In this document: piece by piece, positions 9,534-18,097 of the stretch
How positions within the stretch are numbered: the first letter of the stretch is position 1
Layout: every line of letters starts with the position of its first letter
Source of the DNA: Pacificimonas pallii
GTDB taxonomy: Bacteria > Pseudomonadota > Alphaproteobacteria > Sphingomonadales > Sphingomonadaceae
Assembly: GCF_019204005.1 (NCBI RefSeq)
Contig: NZ_JAGSPA010000002.1
Coordinates: 558,001 to 622,000 of the forward strand
DNA: 64,000 nt
Direction of reading: 5' to 3'
The notes under the pieces: generated by a model
Told to the model about the DNA's origin: nothing
Seen by the model: only the letters and a program-made list of their open reading frames with translations
The model's database searches: none
Translations under genes and position numbers: made by a program

Positions 9534-10157
9534 CTAGAACGGGACGATGTTTCGCCTTTTCGAGAATTTCAGATAGCCGACATTCGCCCCGACACGCCAG
9601 CCGACGCCGAGTTTGACGGGAACGACCGCGACATTCTCGCGCTGCAGGTAGTTCGCGGTAAATCCGCCAACCACGTAAACCTTGCCCTCAACCGCCGGAT
9701 AGCGCCGGAAAAGGTCCTCGGTATCATAAAGGCCATAGATGAGCGTGAATACCCGGTTCGCGTCACCGCCGACGTCAAAGCCGATCGAAGGGCCGGACCA
9801 GTGCACTTCCCTATTGCCTTCGACCCGGTGATAAAGGGTGCCAGCGCCGTAGCGCAGACCAACACCGACGGCGCCCGATCCTTCGCGGCCGACAATATAT
9901 GCATTGGGACGACCGCGATCGTTGACAATGTCCTCGATCAGCTTGGCAAGACCTTCGGCACCCTTGCCGAAAACACCTTCGGCCGCCGCGATGACCTCGG
10001 CTTCGTCAAATCCGTCTTCCGCGGCCACGGGCGGCGGCGGCTCAGGCATTTCGGCAGTCTCCGGCGACCGGTTCTGACCGGTTGTAGCACATGCCGAAGC
10101 GAGCAGGGCCAGGGCCCCCACAAGCAGGCCTTTCGAAAGAACGGGCGCAGATCGCAT
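9534..10157 (-). CDS. DUF1134 / EipA-family envelope lipoprotein
   Basis: A 207-residue protein with a lipoprotein signal (GALALLASAC, Cys near residue 23), a Pro-rich spacer, then the DUF1134 domain: GSGAVGVGLRYGAGTLY, WSGPSIGFDVGGDANRVF and VYVVGGFTANYLQRENV. DUF1134 includes Brucella EipA, a periplasmic protein needed for envelope integrity. The family is restricted mostly to Alphaproteobacteria, which supports the taxonomic reading. An AGGAAATGAT ribosome site precedes the ATG. It is transcribed away from the LuxR gene. Confidence 0.9.
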   Translation of the reverse strand: MRSAPVLSKGLLVGALALLASACATTGQNRSPETAEMPEPPPPVAAEDGFDEAEVIAAAEGVFGKGAEGLAKLIEDIVNDRGRPNAYIVGREGSGAVGVGLRYGAGTLYHRVEGNREVHWSGPSIGFDVGGDANRVFTLIYGLYDTEDLFRRYPAVEGKVYVVGGFTANYLQRENVAVVPVKLGVGWRVGANVGYLKFSKRRNIVPF

Positions 10158-10269
10158 ATCATTTCCTACGACATGAGGTGTGGTTGTCCCCTACGCCTAA
10201 GGCCGCGGCCGGGATCAGATCAATAGTCGTGTGGTGACGGCATCGCCATGTGCCTTTGTGTCACTGCCT

Positions 10270-10308
10270 TCGTATCGTGCTTGAATTGAGATACGAGTCG
10301 TGCTCAAA
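10270..10308. promoter_or_regulatory. Inverted and direct repeats upstream of the LuxR gene
   Basis: TCGTATC at 10270-10276 is the reverse complement of GATACGA at 10290-10296. An 11-base near-repeat TCGTGCTtgAA / TCGTGCTcaAA starts at 10275 and 10298, about two helical turns apart. It sits 60-100 bases before the LuxR start, where an operator for that regulator or its own promoter would be expected. Function is inferred only from position and symmetry. Confidence 0.35.
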
Positions 10309-10366
10309 CCTTATGAAGGCATCAGATCCCGCAACAGTATTTTTAAGCCTGGGGAGGCAAATAGCG

Positions 10367-11143
10367 ATGTCGACAGTGTCGGACGTCATTCAGAAAGTTT
10401 CGGTTCGCAGCCAGGAGGATGTGCGGCCCGCAGCGATCGCGCTTCATGCCGAATGCACGGCGCGCCTGCCGGGCTGGTGGTTTATTCCCACGGCGAACAT
10501 CGCCTCAAAAGCGCCCATGGTTGCGGCGGATGGCGACGTTCTGGCGCTCAGTGTGTTCGGGTTTTCCGAAGAGATCGAGCAGGGCTGGGAGGACAGCCGC
10601 ATCGCGCTTCATTCCCCGGTGCACCGGGCCTGCCGATATGAAAGCGAACCCTTCTGGGCGAATGAGAGCGGCTTTCACACCGCGCAGCACAATCCGTACC
10701 TTGACGATATCGACACGAACAACTTCGTGAAACGAGCGCAATGCTCCGCCGCGGTCGCGATTCCCATTCATCTGCCCTTTGGAGTCATCGGAGCGCTGCT
10801 GTTCGGACCGTTGGATCAGGAAAAAACCGATCTGTCGAAGGAGTTCGCCGCGCATGCCGATGAGCTGAGCGTCTATGCGCATCGGATGATCGCAGGGTAT
10901 CAGAAGGTCACGCGCAAGCGGCAGTGGCTGCCAGCCGATTGCCAGCTGACAAAGCGGGAAGTCGAGTGTCTGCGCTGGGCCTCGATCGGCAAGACCGACA
11001 AGGAAATCAGCATGATCCTGTCGCGCAGTCACGCCACTGTCCGGTTCCACATTCAGAATGCCGGCGAAAAACTGGATGCGGTCAATCGCAGCCAGACGAT
11101 ATTCAAGGCGGGACAGCTTGGATATCTGGGTCTGGCGGCCTGA
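10367..11143 (+). CDS. LuxR family transcriptional regulator (solo)
   Basis: A 258-residue regulator with an autoinducer-binding-like domain (about residues 20-170, including SPVHRACRYESEPFW, which resembles the LuxR DPV...W ligand-pocket region) and a C-terminal GerE helix-turn-helix (LTKREVECLRWASIGKTDKE, then SRSHATVRFHIQNAGEKLD). The frame is open further upstream, but GGGGAGG sits just before ATG 10367, which fixes the start. No luxI-type synthase is present in the window, so it looks like a LuxR solo. Several ligand-pocket residues differ from canonical AHL receptors; the signal is unknown. Confidence 0.85.
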   Translation: MSTVSDVIQKVSVRSQEDVRPAAIALHAECTARLPGWWFIPTANIASKAPMVAADGDVLALSVFGFSEEIEQGWEDSRIALHSPVHRACRYESEPFWANESGFHTAQHNPYLDDIDTNNFVKRAQCSAAVAIPIHLPFGVIGALLFGPLDQEKTDLSKEFAAHADELSVYAHRMIAGYQKVTRKRQWLPADCQLTKREVECLRWASIGKTDKEISMILSRSHATVRFHIQNAGEKLDAVNRSQTIFKAGQLGYLGLAA

Positions 11144-11197
11144 CAGTCGCGTTCGCAGATTTGCGCGTTATGCCGCGCCGTCCTATTCGGATATGCA

Positions 11198-13477
11198 ATG
11201 GCCGGTACCCCGCTCTCCCTCACTGACCGCGGCCAGCGGATCCGTCGGCGGCTGAGCCGGCTGAGCGGGCGCGTGGAAATTTACCCGCGTCTCGAACTGC
11301 TCATGGGCGTGCTTGCGATTGCAAGCGGTATCATCGGCTATCTCATGCTGACGGGGCAGGTGGAGACGGGCGCGATGGGCCCGCTGCTCCGTACCTTGCT
11401 GCTCATCGCCGTCATCCTGCCGCTCATGGGGCTGATCATCCTGATCGCGCGGCGCCTCGCCGTCCTGTGGCTGGAGCGGCGCCGGGGATTGAAGGGCGCG
11501 CGGATGCACGTCCGCCTCGTCGGGCTGTTCGCCGGCCTGGCCGCGGTACCGACGATACTGGTCGTGACCTTCGCCTCGCTCTTGTTCCAGTCGGGGACGC
11601 AATTCTGGTTTTCCGACCGTGCCCAGACCGTCCTTCGCAATGCGGAGGAGGTGGCCCAGGCCTATGTGGAGGAAAACCGCCAGCGCATTGTCGGCGATAT
11701 CGTCGCGATGGGCGGCGATCTTGACGGTTATGCGCGCGAATATGGCATAGACGACCAATTGTTTCTGGACGGCGTTCGCTGGCAGCTGGCAGCGCGAAAC
11801 CTGACGGAAGCCGTGGTTTTCGAAGGAGAGGCGACAGGCGGGTACCAGATCTTGTCATTCGCCGGGGACGACGATGTTCTTGGACAGGCCGCCGTTCTTG
11901 AACAGCGGCTGGTCATGGCTGACCTCTCCCGCGCGGCGGCGGGAGAGACCGCCATTCTCGGCGGCCGCGACGACCGGATCGAGGCCATCGTTCGCCTCAA
12001 TCTTCGCGACGAGATCTACCTATATGCCAGCCGCACGGTCGATCCGGCGGCCGTTCAGGCGGCGGACCGGGCCGCCAGTGCGCGTTCGGAATATTCCGCA
12101 TTGCTGGCGAATAGCCGCGACCTGCAATGGCGGTTCAACCTGATGCTGGGCGTTGTGGCGCTTTTGGTGCTCGCCGCGGCCATCCTCTCCGCCCTATGGC
12201 TTGCGAACCGCATGACATCCCCGATCGCGCGGTTGGCTGCCGCGGCCGAAAGGCTGGGCGAGGGCGATCTGGGCGCGCGCGTGCCGGTGCGGGGAAGCCC
12301 TGACGAACTGGGTATTCTTGCCCATAGTTTCAATCGCATGGCATCACAGCTTGAGACACAGACTGATGCCCTGGTCGCTGCCAATAACGCCGCGGAAGAG
12401 CGCCGACAGTTCATCGAAGCCGTGCTTGAGGGCGTGACGGCCGGCATTATCTCGGTTGACCAGGGCGGCAGGATCGCTCTTGTGTCCGCAGCGGCTCAGG
12501 AGCTTCTGGGACGTCCGGAGGCGGCGTTGATGACCCAGCCTTTGCACGCGGCGATCCCCGAATTTTCGGAGCTTCTGGCCCGCGCGGGCGAAGGCGCGGC
12601 TGCGCAGGGACAGGTCCGCCTCGATCATCTCGATCATGTCAAGACATTGCTGGTAAGGGCAGGGGCCGTGCCGGGTGGCCACGGTTTCGTGCTCACTTTC
12701 GATGACGTCACGCAGCAGCTGACCGACCAGCGCCGGGCGGCATGGGCGGACGTGGCGCGCCGCATCGCGCATGAAATCAAGAACCCGCTCACGCCCATTC
12801 AGCTCTCTGCCGAACGCCTGCAGCGCCGGTTCGGCAAGCAGGTGCAAGAGGGCCGGGAGACCTATGACCAGTTGACGGAGACAATCATACGGCAGGTGGG
12901 CGACCTGCGCCGTATGGTCGACGAGTTCTCTTCATTCGCGCGAATGCCAAAGCCCGAATTTCATGAGGAAAACCTCACGGAGCTCGCGCGTCAGGCCGTC
13001 TTCATGCAGGAGGTGGCGAACCCCTCGGTGCGGTTCCATATCGATCCGCAAGAAGAAGATACGCGGATGATCTGCGATCGCGGACAGATGAGCCAGATGT
13101 TCACCAACCTGTTGAAAAATGCAGCGGAGGCGATCGAAGAGTTTGATGCCGCCGAGGATCCCTTCATTGCCATCGTCTTCAGCGCTGATGACAATCTGCA
13201 ACGCATCGAAGTCGTCGATAATGGGCGCGGAATGCCCGAAGATTTGCGTGAACGCATAACCGAGCCTTATGTTACGACCAGAACGAAGGGCACCGGCCTT
13301 GGCCTCGCCATTGTCAGCAAGATTGTGGAGGAACATTGTGGCACGCTTTCATTTCATAATGCGGACGGCGGCGGTACGTGCGTGCGCATGATGTTTGATC
13401 GCGAGCAACTACATGAACGCCTCGAACGAAACGAAGGCGACGACCGGGTCGTCCCGTTCGTCGCAGCGCGGGGCTGA
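11198..13477 (+). CDS. ntrY: Nitrogen/redox-sensing histidine kinase NtrY
   Basis: A 759-residue membrane kinase. It has hydrophobic helices near residues 32-52, 65-88 and 104-130, a periplasmic region, another helix near 312-335, then a HAMP segment (MTSPIARLAAAAERLGEGDL), a PAS domain, a DHp helix with phosphoacceptor His in RRIAHEIKNPLTPIQLSAER, and a HATPase with NGRGMPE and TKGTGLGLAIV. This is the NtrY architecture. NtrY phosphorylates NtrX, whose gene starts six bases downstream. In alphaproteobacteria NtrYX affects nitrogen metabolism, envelope and respiration. No ntrBC pair precedes it here. Confidence 0.95.
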   Translation: MAGTPLSLTDRGQRIRRRLSRLSGRVEIYPRLELLMGVLAIASGIIGYLMLTGQVETGAMGPLLRTLLLIAVILPLMGLIILIARRLAVLWLERRRGLKGARMHVRLVGLFAGLAAVPTILVVTFASLLFQSGTQFWFSDRAQTVLRNAEEVAQAYVEENRQRIVGDIVAMGGDLDGYAREYGIDDQLFLDGVRWQLAARNLTEAVVFEGEATGGYQILSFAGDDDVLGQAAVLEQRLVMADLSRAAAGETAILGGRDDRIEAIVRLNLRDEIYLYASRTVDPAAVQAADRAASARSEYSALLANSRDLQWRFNLMLGVVALLVLAAAILSALWLANRMTSPIARLAAAAERLGEGDLGARVPVRGSPDELGILAHSFNRMASQLETQTDALVAANNAAEERRQFIEAVLEGVTAGIISVDQGGRIALVSAAAQELLGRPEAALMTQPLHAAIPEFSELLARAGEGAAAQGQVRLDHLDHVKTLLVRAGAVPGGHGFVLTFDDVTQQLTDQRRAAWADVARRIAHEIKNPLTPIQLSAERLQRRFGKQVQEGRETYDQLTETIIRQVGDLRRMVDEFSSFARMPKPEFHEENLTELARQAVFMQEVANPSVRFHIDPQEEDTRMICDRGQMSQMFTNLLKNAAEAIEEFDAAEDPFIAIVFSADDNLQRIEVVDNGRGMPEDLRERITEPYVTTRTKGTGLGLAIVSKIVEEHCGTLSFHNADGGGTCVRMMFDREQLHERLERNEGDDRVVPFVAARG

Positions 13478-13483
13478 TCCGCG

Positions 13484-14875
13484 ATGGCGCTCGATATCCT
13501 GGTTATCGATGATGAAAAAGACATCCGCGATCTGGTCGCCGGCGTGCTTGAGGATGAGGGCTATGAGGCCCGCACAGCCGGAAACAGCGACGATGCGATA
13601 GCGGCGATCACGGAACGCCGACCTGCGCTCGTTGTCCTCGACGTCTGGCTGCAGGGCTCACGGCTTGATGGCATCGAGCTTCTCGATGAGATCAAGCAGC
13701 GCGATCCCATGCTGCCGGTGATTATCATTTCCGGCCACGGCAATATCGAAACCGCGGTCGCCGCCATCAAGCGCGGCGCATATGATTTCATTGAAAAGCC
13801 GTTCCAGGCCGATGCGCTGCTGCTGACGATATCGCGCGCCACCGAGACGGAGCGACTGCGGCGCGAGAATGAAGAGCTGCGCAGCCGGGCAGGTGTCGAT
13901 ACCGAACTGACAGGCGACAGCGCCGCGCTCGCCAATGTGCGGGCCACGTTGAAACGCGTGGCACCCACCGGCAGCCGTGTATTGATCGAAGGCCCTCCCG
14001 GCTCTGGTAAGGAGGTTGCCGCGCGGCTGCTTCACATCCAGTCGGCGCGCGCGGCCGGCCCGTTCGTGACGGTGTCCTGCGCCCGCCTGCATCCCGACCG
14101 GGTGGAGGAAGCACTGTTCGGCGTCGAGGACGGCGCCAATGGCACCCGCGTCGGCCTTTTCGAGCAGGCGCATGGCGGGACGCTGTTTCTGGATGAAGTC
14201 GCGGACATGCCGCTGACGACGCAGGGGAAGATCCTGCGTGTGCTGACCGACCAGGTCTTTGTGCGTGTGAACGGGACGCGCCCAGTGCAGGTTGATGTCC
14301 GGGTCATTTCATCGACCTCGCGCGATCTGGCGATCGCGATCGCTGAACAGACATTCCGCGAGGATCTTTACTACCGGCTCGCGGTCGTTCCTCTCGCGAT
14401 GCCGTCTTTGGAGGACAGGCGCGAAGATATCCTGCCGCTTGCCAATCATTTTCTGGCGCGCTTTGCTACGGAACGCGGCCTGCCGACGCCCACATTGTCG
14501 GATGACGCTGCCGCGGCGCTGCAAAGTTACGAATGGCCGGGCAACATCCGTCAGCTGCGCAATGTGATCGAGCGTGTGCTTATCCTCGCGCCGCCCGAAT
14601 CGGTGCGTGAGCTCGATAGCAGCGCGCTACCCCAGGAAATTGTGCAGGGTGCCTCCGACATTGTGTCCGGCGATTCCAGCAAATCGATCATGGGGTCACC
14701 GCTTCGGGAGGCACGAGAATCCTTCGAGCGCGAATATCTGCGTGTGCAGATCAAGCGGTTTTCGGGTAATATCAGCCGGACGGCGGCCTTTGTCGGCATG
14801 GAGAGATCAGCTTTACATAGAAAACTTAAGGCTTTACAGCTCGGTGACGCTGCGCATGAGGAACGGAAGGACTAG
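13484..14875 (+). CDS. ntrX: NtrX response regulator, AAA+ type without GAFTGA
   Basis: A 463-residue regulator: receiver domain (acidic pocket near residues 8-9, phospho-Asp in VVLDVW, Lys in EKPF), AAA+ domain with Walker A GPPGSGKE and Walker B GGTLFLDEVAD, an R-finger region (FREDLYYRL), and a Fis-type C-terminal helix-turn-helix (NISRTAAFVGMERSALHRKL). The sigma-54 contact loop, normally GAFTGA, is replaced by GVEDGANGTRVG. Proteins lacking it usually cannot open sigma-54 promoters, as reported for some alphaproteobacterial NtrX. It follows ntrY by six bases and probably shares its transcript with hfq and hflX. Confidence 0.94.
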   Translation: MALDILVIDDEKDIRDLVAGVLEDEGYEARTAGNSDDAIAAITERRPALVVLDVWLQGSRLDGIELLDEIKQRDPMLPVIIISGHGNIETAVAAIKRGAYDFIEKPFQADALLLTISRATETERLRRENEELRSRAGVDTELTGDSAALANVRATLKRVAPTGSRVLIEGPPGSGKEVAARLLHIQSARAAGPFVTVSCARLHPDRVEEALFGVEDGANGTRVGLFEQAHGGTLFLDEVADMPLTTQGKILRVLTDQVFVRVNGTRPVQVDVRVISSTSRDLAIAIAEQTFREDLYYRLAVVPLAMPSLEDRREDILPLANHFLARFATERGLPTPTLSDDAAAALQSYEWPGNIRQLRNVIERVLILAPPESVRELDSSALPQEIVQGASDIVSGDSSKSIMGSPLREARESFEREYLRVQIKRFSGNISRTAAFVGMERSALHRKLKALQLGDAAHEERKD

Positions 14876-14986
14876 CTGTTCGGGGGCGCCGACATGACCT
14901 GCGCCGGATCGCCGCACCTTAACATGCCGCAGTGCCACGTTACGTTGTAAGCAGAAAACAATGTGCAATGAAGGGGCCGGCCCGAC

Positions 14987-15232
14987 ATGGCTGACAAAAC
15001 GAATAATCTTCAGGACGTTTTTTTAAACGCGATCCGGAAATCGAAGAATCCGGTCACGATATTTCTGGTGAACGGTGTGAAACTTCAGGGGAATGTGACC
15101 TGGTTCGATAATTTCTGCGTGCTGCTTCGGCGCGAAGGGCAATCGCAGCTGGTTTACAAACACGCCATTTCCACCATCATGCCGTCCGGCCCCGTGCAAT
15201 TGTTCGAGGCCGAGGAACGAAACGAGGAATAG
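14987..15232 (+). CDS. hfq: RNA chaperone Hfq
   Basis: An 81-residue Sm-like protein. It carries the proximal-face Sm1 strand (SLQ-like [20 protein letters not shown]), VNGVKLQG, and the Sm2 motif [10 protein letters not shown] that binds U-rich RNA. Hfq hexamers pair small RNAs with mRNAs. It follows ntrX by 111 bases and precedes hflX, the conserved alphaproteobacterial order. An AAGGGG site is present upstream of the ATG. Confidence 0.97.
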   Translation: MADKTNNLQDVFLNAIRKSKNPVTIFLVNGVKLQGNVTWFDNFCVLLRREGQSQLVYKHAISTIMPSGPVQLFEAEERNEE

Positions 15233-15287
15233 TATCAGCACAATCACGGAAGAGGTAAGTGGCAGAAATTACGGGGCGCGCGCGCTC

Positions 15288-16523
15288 GTGATCCTGCCGG
15301 AGCTTAGCCGTTCGGGTAATCCCCGTGAGCCTGGGGCGCGGCTGGAAGAGGCGGTCAGCCTGTCGCAGGCAATCGCCCTGAACGTCGTCGATTCCGAGGT
15401 CATCCGCGTCCGCGCGCCGCGTCCGGCGACGTTGTTCGGATCCGGACAGGTCGAGATGCTGAGGGCGTCCGCCGCGGCCAGCGATGCGGAACTGATCGTC
15501 ATCGATGGCGCGCTCAGCCCGCTGCAACAGCGGAATCTCGAACGCGATACCGGCGTCAAGATCATCGACCGTACCGGGCTGATCCTCGAAATCTTCGGTG
15601 AACGCGCGGCGACGCATGAAGGCCGGTTGCAGGTGGAGCTCGCGCATCTGGAATATCAGGCAAGTCGCCTGGTCCGGTCCTGGACTCATCTGGAGCGCCA
15701 GCGCGGCGGTTTCGGTTTTCTGGGCGGCCCGGGTGAAACGCAGATCGAAACCGATCGCCGCCTGATTCGCGACCGCATGGCAAAGATACGCCGCGCGCTG
15801 GAAAGCGTGACGCGCACGCGCACGCTGCACCGCGAACGCCGACAGAGGGCGCCCTATCCGATTGTCGCGCTCGTCGGCTATACGAACGCGGGAAAGTCGA
15901 CACTTTTCAATCGCCTGACGGGCGCGGATGTGATGGCACGTGATCTTCTGTTCGCGACACTGGATCCCACCATGCGCGCCGTTGAGCTGCCGGGCATCGA
16001 CAAGGTGATCATGTCGGATACCGTGGGCTTCATCTCCGAGCTGCCGACCCAGCTGGTGGCCGCGTTTCGGGCGACCCTTGAGGAAGTGCTTGAGGCGGAC
16101 CTGATCGTCCATGTCCGCGATATTTCCCATCCTGACAGTCAGGCGCAGTCGGACGACGTCTATGACGTGCTTGCCGAGCTAGGCATTGAGCGGGACGGGG
16201 ACGTGCCCATTATCGAGGTGCTCAACAAGCTGGACCTGCTGGACGAGGATCGGCGGGACGGCCTGCGCGCCGATGCGTTTCACATCCCGGTGTCGGCGAC
16301 CACGGGCGAGGGTGTCGAGGCGTTTCGCGAAAAGGCCGCCGCAATCCTGCTCGAATCATCCAGCGTCTATGATCTTGACGTACCAGTGACCGACGGGCGG
16401 GGCCTGGCGTGGCTTGAGGCGCATGGACGCGTCCTTGACCGCCAGCTTGACGGAGAGACGATGCGCATGCGTGTCCGCCTTGCGCCTGTCGACCACGCCC
16501 GTTTCGCAGCGATGGCGGCCTAG
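15288..16523 (+). CDS. hflX: GTPase HflX (start uncertain)
   Basis: A ribosome-associated GTPase that splits stalled or stressed ribosomes. The N-terminal HflX domain carries FGSGQVEML and GGFGFLGGPGETQIETDRR. The G domain has G1 GYTNAGKST, G3 DTVGF and G4 NKLD. From GTG 15288 the protein has 411 residues. Family similarity (GARALVI) extends a few codons further upstream in the same frame, yet no ATG, GTG or TTG exists there. A GTG with a good GGAAGAGG site at 15259 is out of frame and stops after ten codons. An unusual start, an indel, or coupling to hfq could explain this. The product call is firm. Confidence 0.93.
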   Translation: MILPELSRSGNPREPGARLEEAVSLSQAIALNVVDSEVIRVRAPRPATLFGSGQVEMLRASAAASDAELIVIDGALSPLQQRNLERDTGVKIIDRTGLILEIFGERAATHEGRLQVELAHLEYQASRLVRSWTHLERQRGGFGFLGGPGETQIETDRRLIRDRMAKIRRALESVTRTRTLHRERRQRAPYPIVALVGYTNAGKSTLFNRLTGADVMARDLLFATLDPTMRAVELPGIDKVIMSDTVGFISELPTQLVAAFRATLEEVLEADLIVHVRDISHPDSQAQSDDVYDVLAELGIERDGDVPIIEVLNKLDLLDEDRRDGLRADAFHIPVSATTGEGVEAFREKAAAILLESSSVYDLDVPVTDGRGLAWLEAHGRVLDRQLDGETMRMRVRLAPVDHARFAAMAA

Positions 16524-16534
16524 GCACGTTCGCG

Positions 16535-17317
16535 CTACGGTCTTCCGTTCCGTTCGGCGGACTTTGCGGCCTGCCAATAGTCTTCAAGTTCCGTGATCGT
16601 ATGATCCTTCAGCGGTTTTGCGCTATTCTCCTCGACATATTGAAAGCGCGTTTCGAAACGTGAATTTGCCTGTCTTAGGGCGACTTCCGGGTCGATGTTC
16701 ATATGCCGCAGCAGGTTGACGACCGAAAACAGCAGATCTCCCGCTTCGTGAAGCCGTTCGGCCTCTCCCTCGGCAGCTTCAAGCTCCTGCAACTCTTCGG
16801 AAATCTTTGCCTTCGGCCCCTCGCTGTCGGGCCAGTCGAACCCCACCCGCGAGGCTCGTTTCTGCAGTTTCGCCGCACGCATCAGCGCGGGCAGGGCGAG
16901 GGCGACACCGCCAAGCGCACCGGCATCGCCGCGCTCCTGCGCCTTCATCATCTCCCACGCCGATGTCTGAGCCTCTGCGGTCCGCACATCCGCGTCACCG
17001 AATACATGCGGATGCCGGGCGACCATCTTGTCCGATATCCCCCTGACCACCTCGGTCAGGTCGAACGCGCCCGCTTCTTCGGCCATCTGTGAATGATAGA
17101 CGACCTGTAGCAGCAGATCGCCAAGTTCTCCGCGAAGTTCGCCCATATCCTCACGCTCTATCGCGTCTGCGACTTCATAGGCCTCCTCGATCGTATAGGG
17201 CGCTATGCTTTTGAAATCCTGCTCGATATCCCAGGGACAGCCGGTCTTGGGATCACGAAGTGACGCCATGATGGCGCGCAGGCGCTGGATTTCGCGGGGC
17301 AGGCTGCTGTCGGTCAT
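16535..17317 (-). CDS. mazG: Nucleoside triphosphate pyrophosphohydrolase MazG
   Basis: A 260-residue protein with two tandem MazG (all-alpha NTP-PPase) domains. The first has PKTGCPWDIEQDF, YEVADAI and the metal-binding ELGDLLLQV; the second has EEAGDLLF-like HEAGDLLFSVVNLLRH. It hydrolyses NTPs to NMP and PPi, clearing damaged nucleotides and limiting the ppGpp response. The open frame extends to 17506, but the extra residues (including a tandem WIW repeat) are unlike MazG, so I chose ATG 17317. It is convergent with hflX, with an 11-base gap. Confidence 0.94.
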   Translation of the reverse strand: MTDSSLPREIQRLRAIMASLRDPKTGCPWDIEQDFKSIAPYTIEEAYEVADAIEREDMGELRGELGDLLLQVVYHSQMAEEAGAFDLTEVVRGISDKMVARHPHVFGDADVRTAEAQTSAWEMMKAQERGDAGALGGVALALPALMRAAKLQKRASRVGFDWPDSEGPKAKISEELQELEAAEGEAERLHEAGDLLFSVVNLLRHMNIDPEVALRQANSRFETRFQYVEENSAKPLKDHTITELEDYWQAAKSAERNGRP

Positions 17318-17390
17318 CAATTCAGGTCCGCACATCGGTGGTGATCGGCAATGCTGTCCGATATCGGCGCCGGAAAGTAAACGCCCCGCC

Positions 17391-17412
17391 CATATCCATG
17401 TCCATATCCATG
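17391..17412. repeat. 12-base tandem duplication
   Basis: CATATCCATG occurs at 17391-17400 and again at 17403-17412, a period of 12 bases, in the spacer upstream of mazG. It could be a slipped-strand duplication or a paired regulator site. Otherwise nothing recognisable lies between 17318 and 17592. Confidence 0.6.
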
Positions 17413-17592
17413 CCGATGATCCACCCGCTTTGAGGGCATCGGTTGCGTTACGCCTGCGGCGGAATGTCGGATGCATAAGGCGGAATGAATGCCGGATTGC
17501 GCTCATCGCGGACGCCGTCCTGTTCGTCGCTTCATGGGTGGCTTTTGCTGCCGGTAAGCCGATCTTAGGGACGCTGGGGGCGTAGCAAAGGT

Positions 17593-17871
17593 ATGATTAT
17601 CATGCGTAATTCCAAGCTCGTAACAGCGATCATCGGTGCCGCTCTTTTTTCCGGCCCCGCATTCGCACAGGACGAAGGTGCACCCGTGGAGCCCGCCGCG
17701 GCCATGGAATCGGCCGCGTTGCCTCCGGCAACGATCGACACGGATGGCGACGGTGTAATGGATGCCTGGGACCAGCGCGGCGATGGCCGTGCCGATACCT
17801 GGGACACCGATGGCGACGGCAAGCCCGACGCCTATGACAATGACGGTGATGGCAAGCCAGACTCCGTCTAG
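17593..17871 (+). CDS. Small secreted protein with Asp-rich calcium-binding-like repeats
   Basis: A 92-residue protein (alternative start ATG 17602). A Sec signal (LVTAIIGAALFSGPAFA) is followed by an Ala/Pro spacer and three short acidic repeats of the pattern DTDGDGxxDxxD (DTDGDGVMDAWD, DTDGDGKPDAYD, NDGDGKPDSV). These resemble thrombospondin type 3 or dockerin-like calcium loops. It is likely periplasmic or outer-surface and calcium-binding. An AAAGG site precedes it. No partner is evident nearby. Confidence 0.75.
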   Translation: MIIMRNSKLVTAIIGAALFSGPAFAQDEGAPVEPAAAMESAALPPATIDTDGDGVMDAWDQRGDGRADTWDTDGDGKPDAYDNDGDGKPDSV

Positions 17872-17883
17872 AACCGTGTTCAC

Positions 17884-17915
17884 ACCTGCGGCCGTCGCCA
17901 GCGGCGGCCGCAGGT
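17884..17915. terminator. Strong hairpin after the small secreted protein gene
   Basis: An 11-base perfect stem, ACCTGCGGCCG at 17884-17894 and CGGCCGCAGGT at 17905-17915, closes a ten-base loop 12 bases after the stop at 17871. No U-run follows, so intrinsic termination would be imperfect, but transcript-end protection is likely. Confidence 0.55.
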
Positions 17916-18097
17916 AACGGGGACGGCCGGACCAGATCAGGAAGAGTGGGACAATCCACACTGATGCGACATACAGAAAGAACGATAATAAATATTATGT
18001 AAAATAATATCCAGGAAACCGTCGACCCCCAGGATTTTCCTCTGGCCCTTCCCACGCGGCTTGTCGCATAGCTAAGCGGGAAAATGAGGAGATGATC

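Noticed and set aside
17205-17585. Plus-strand frame of 126 codons opposite mazG and its leader
   Set aside because: Antisense to mazG for half its length and no conserved features beyond a short hydrophobic tail.
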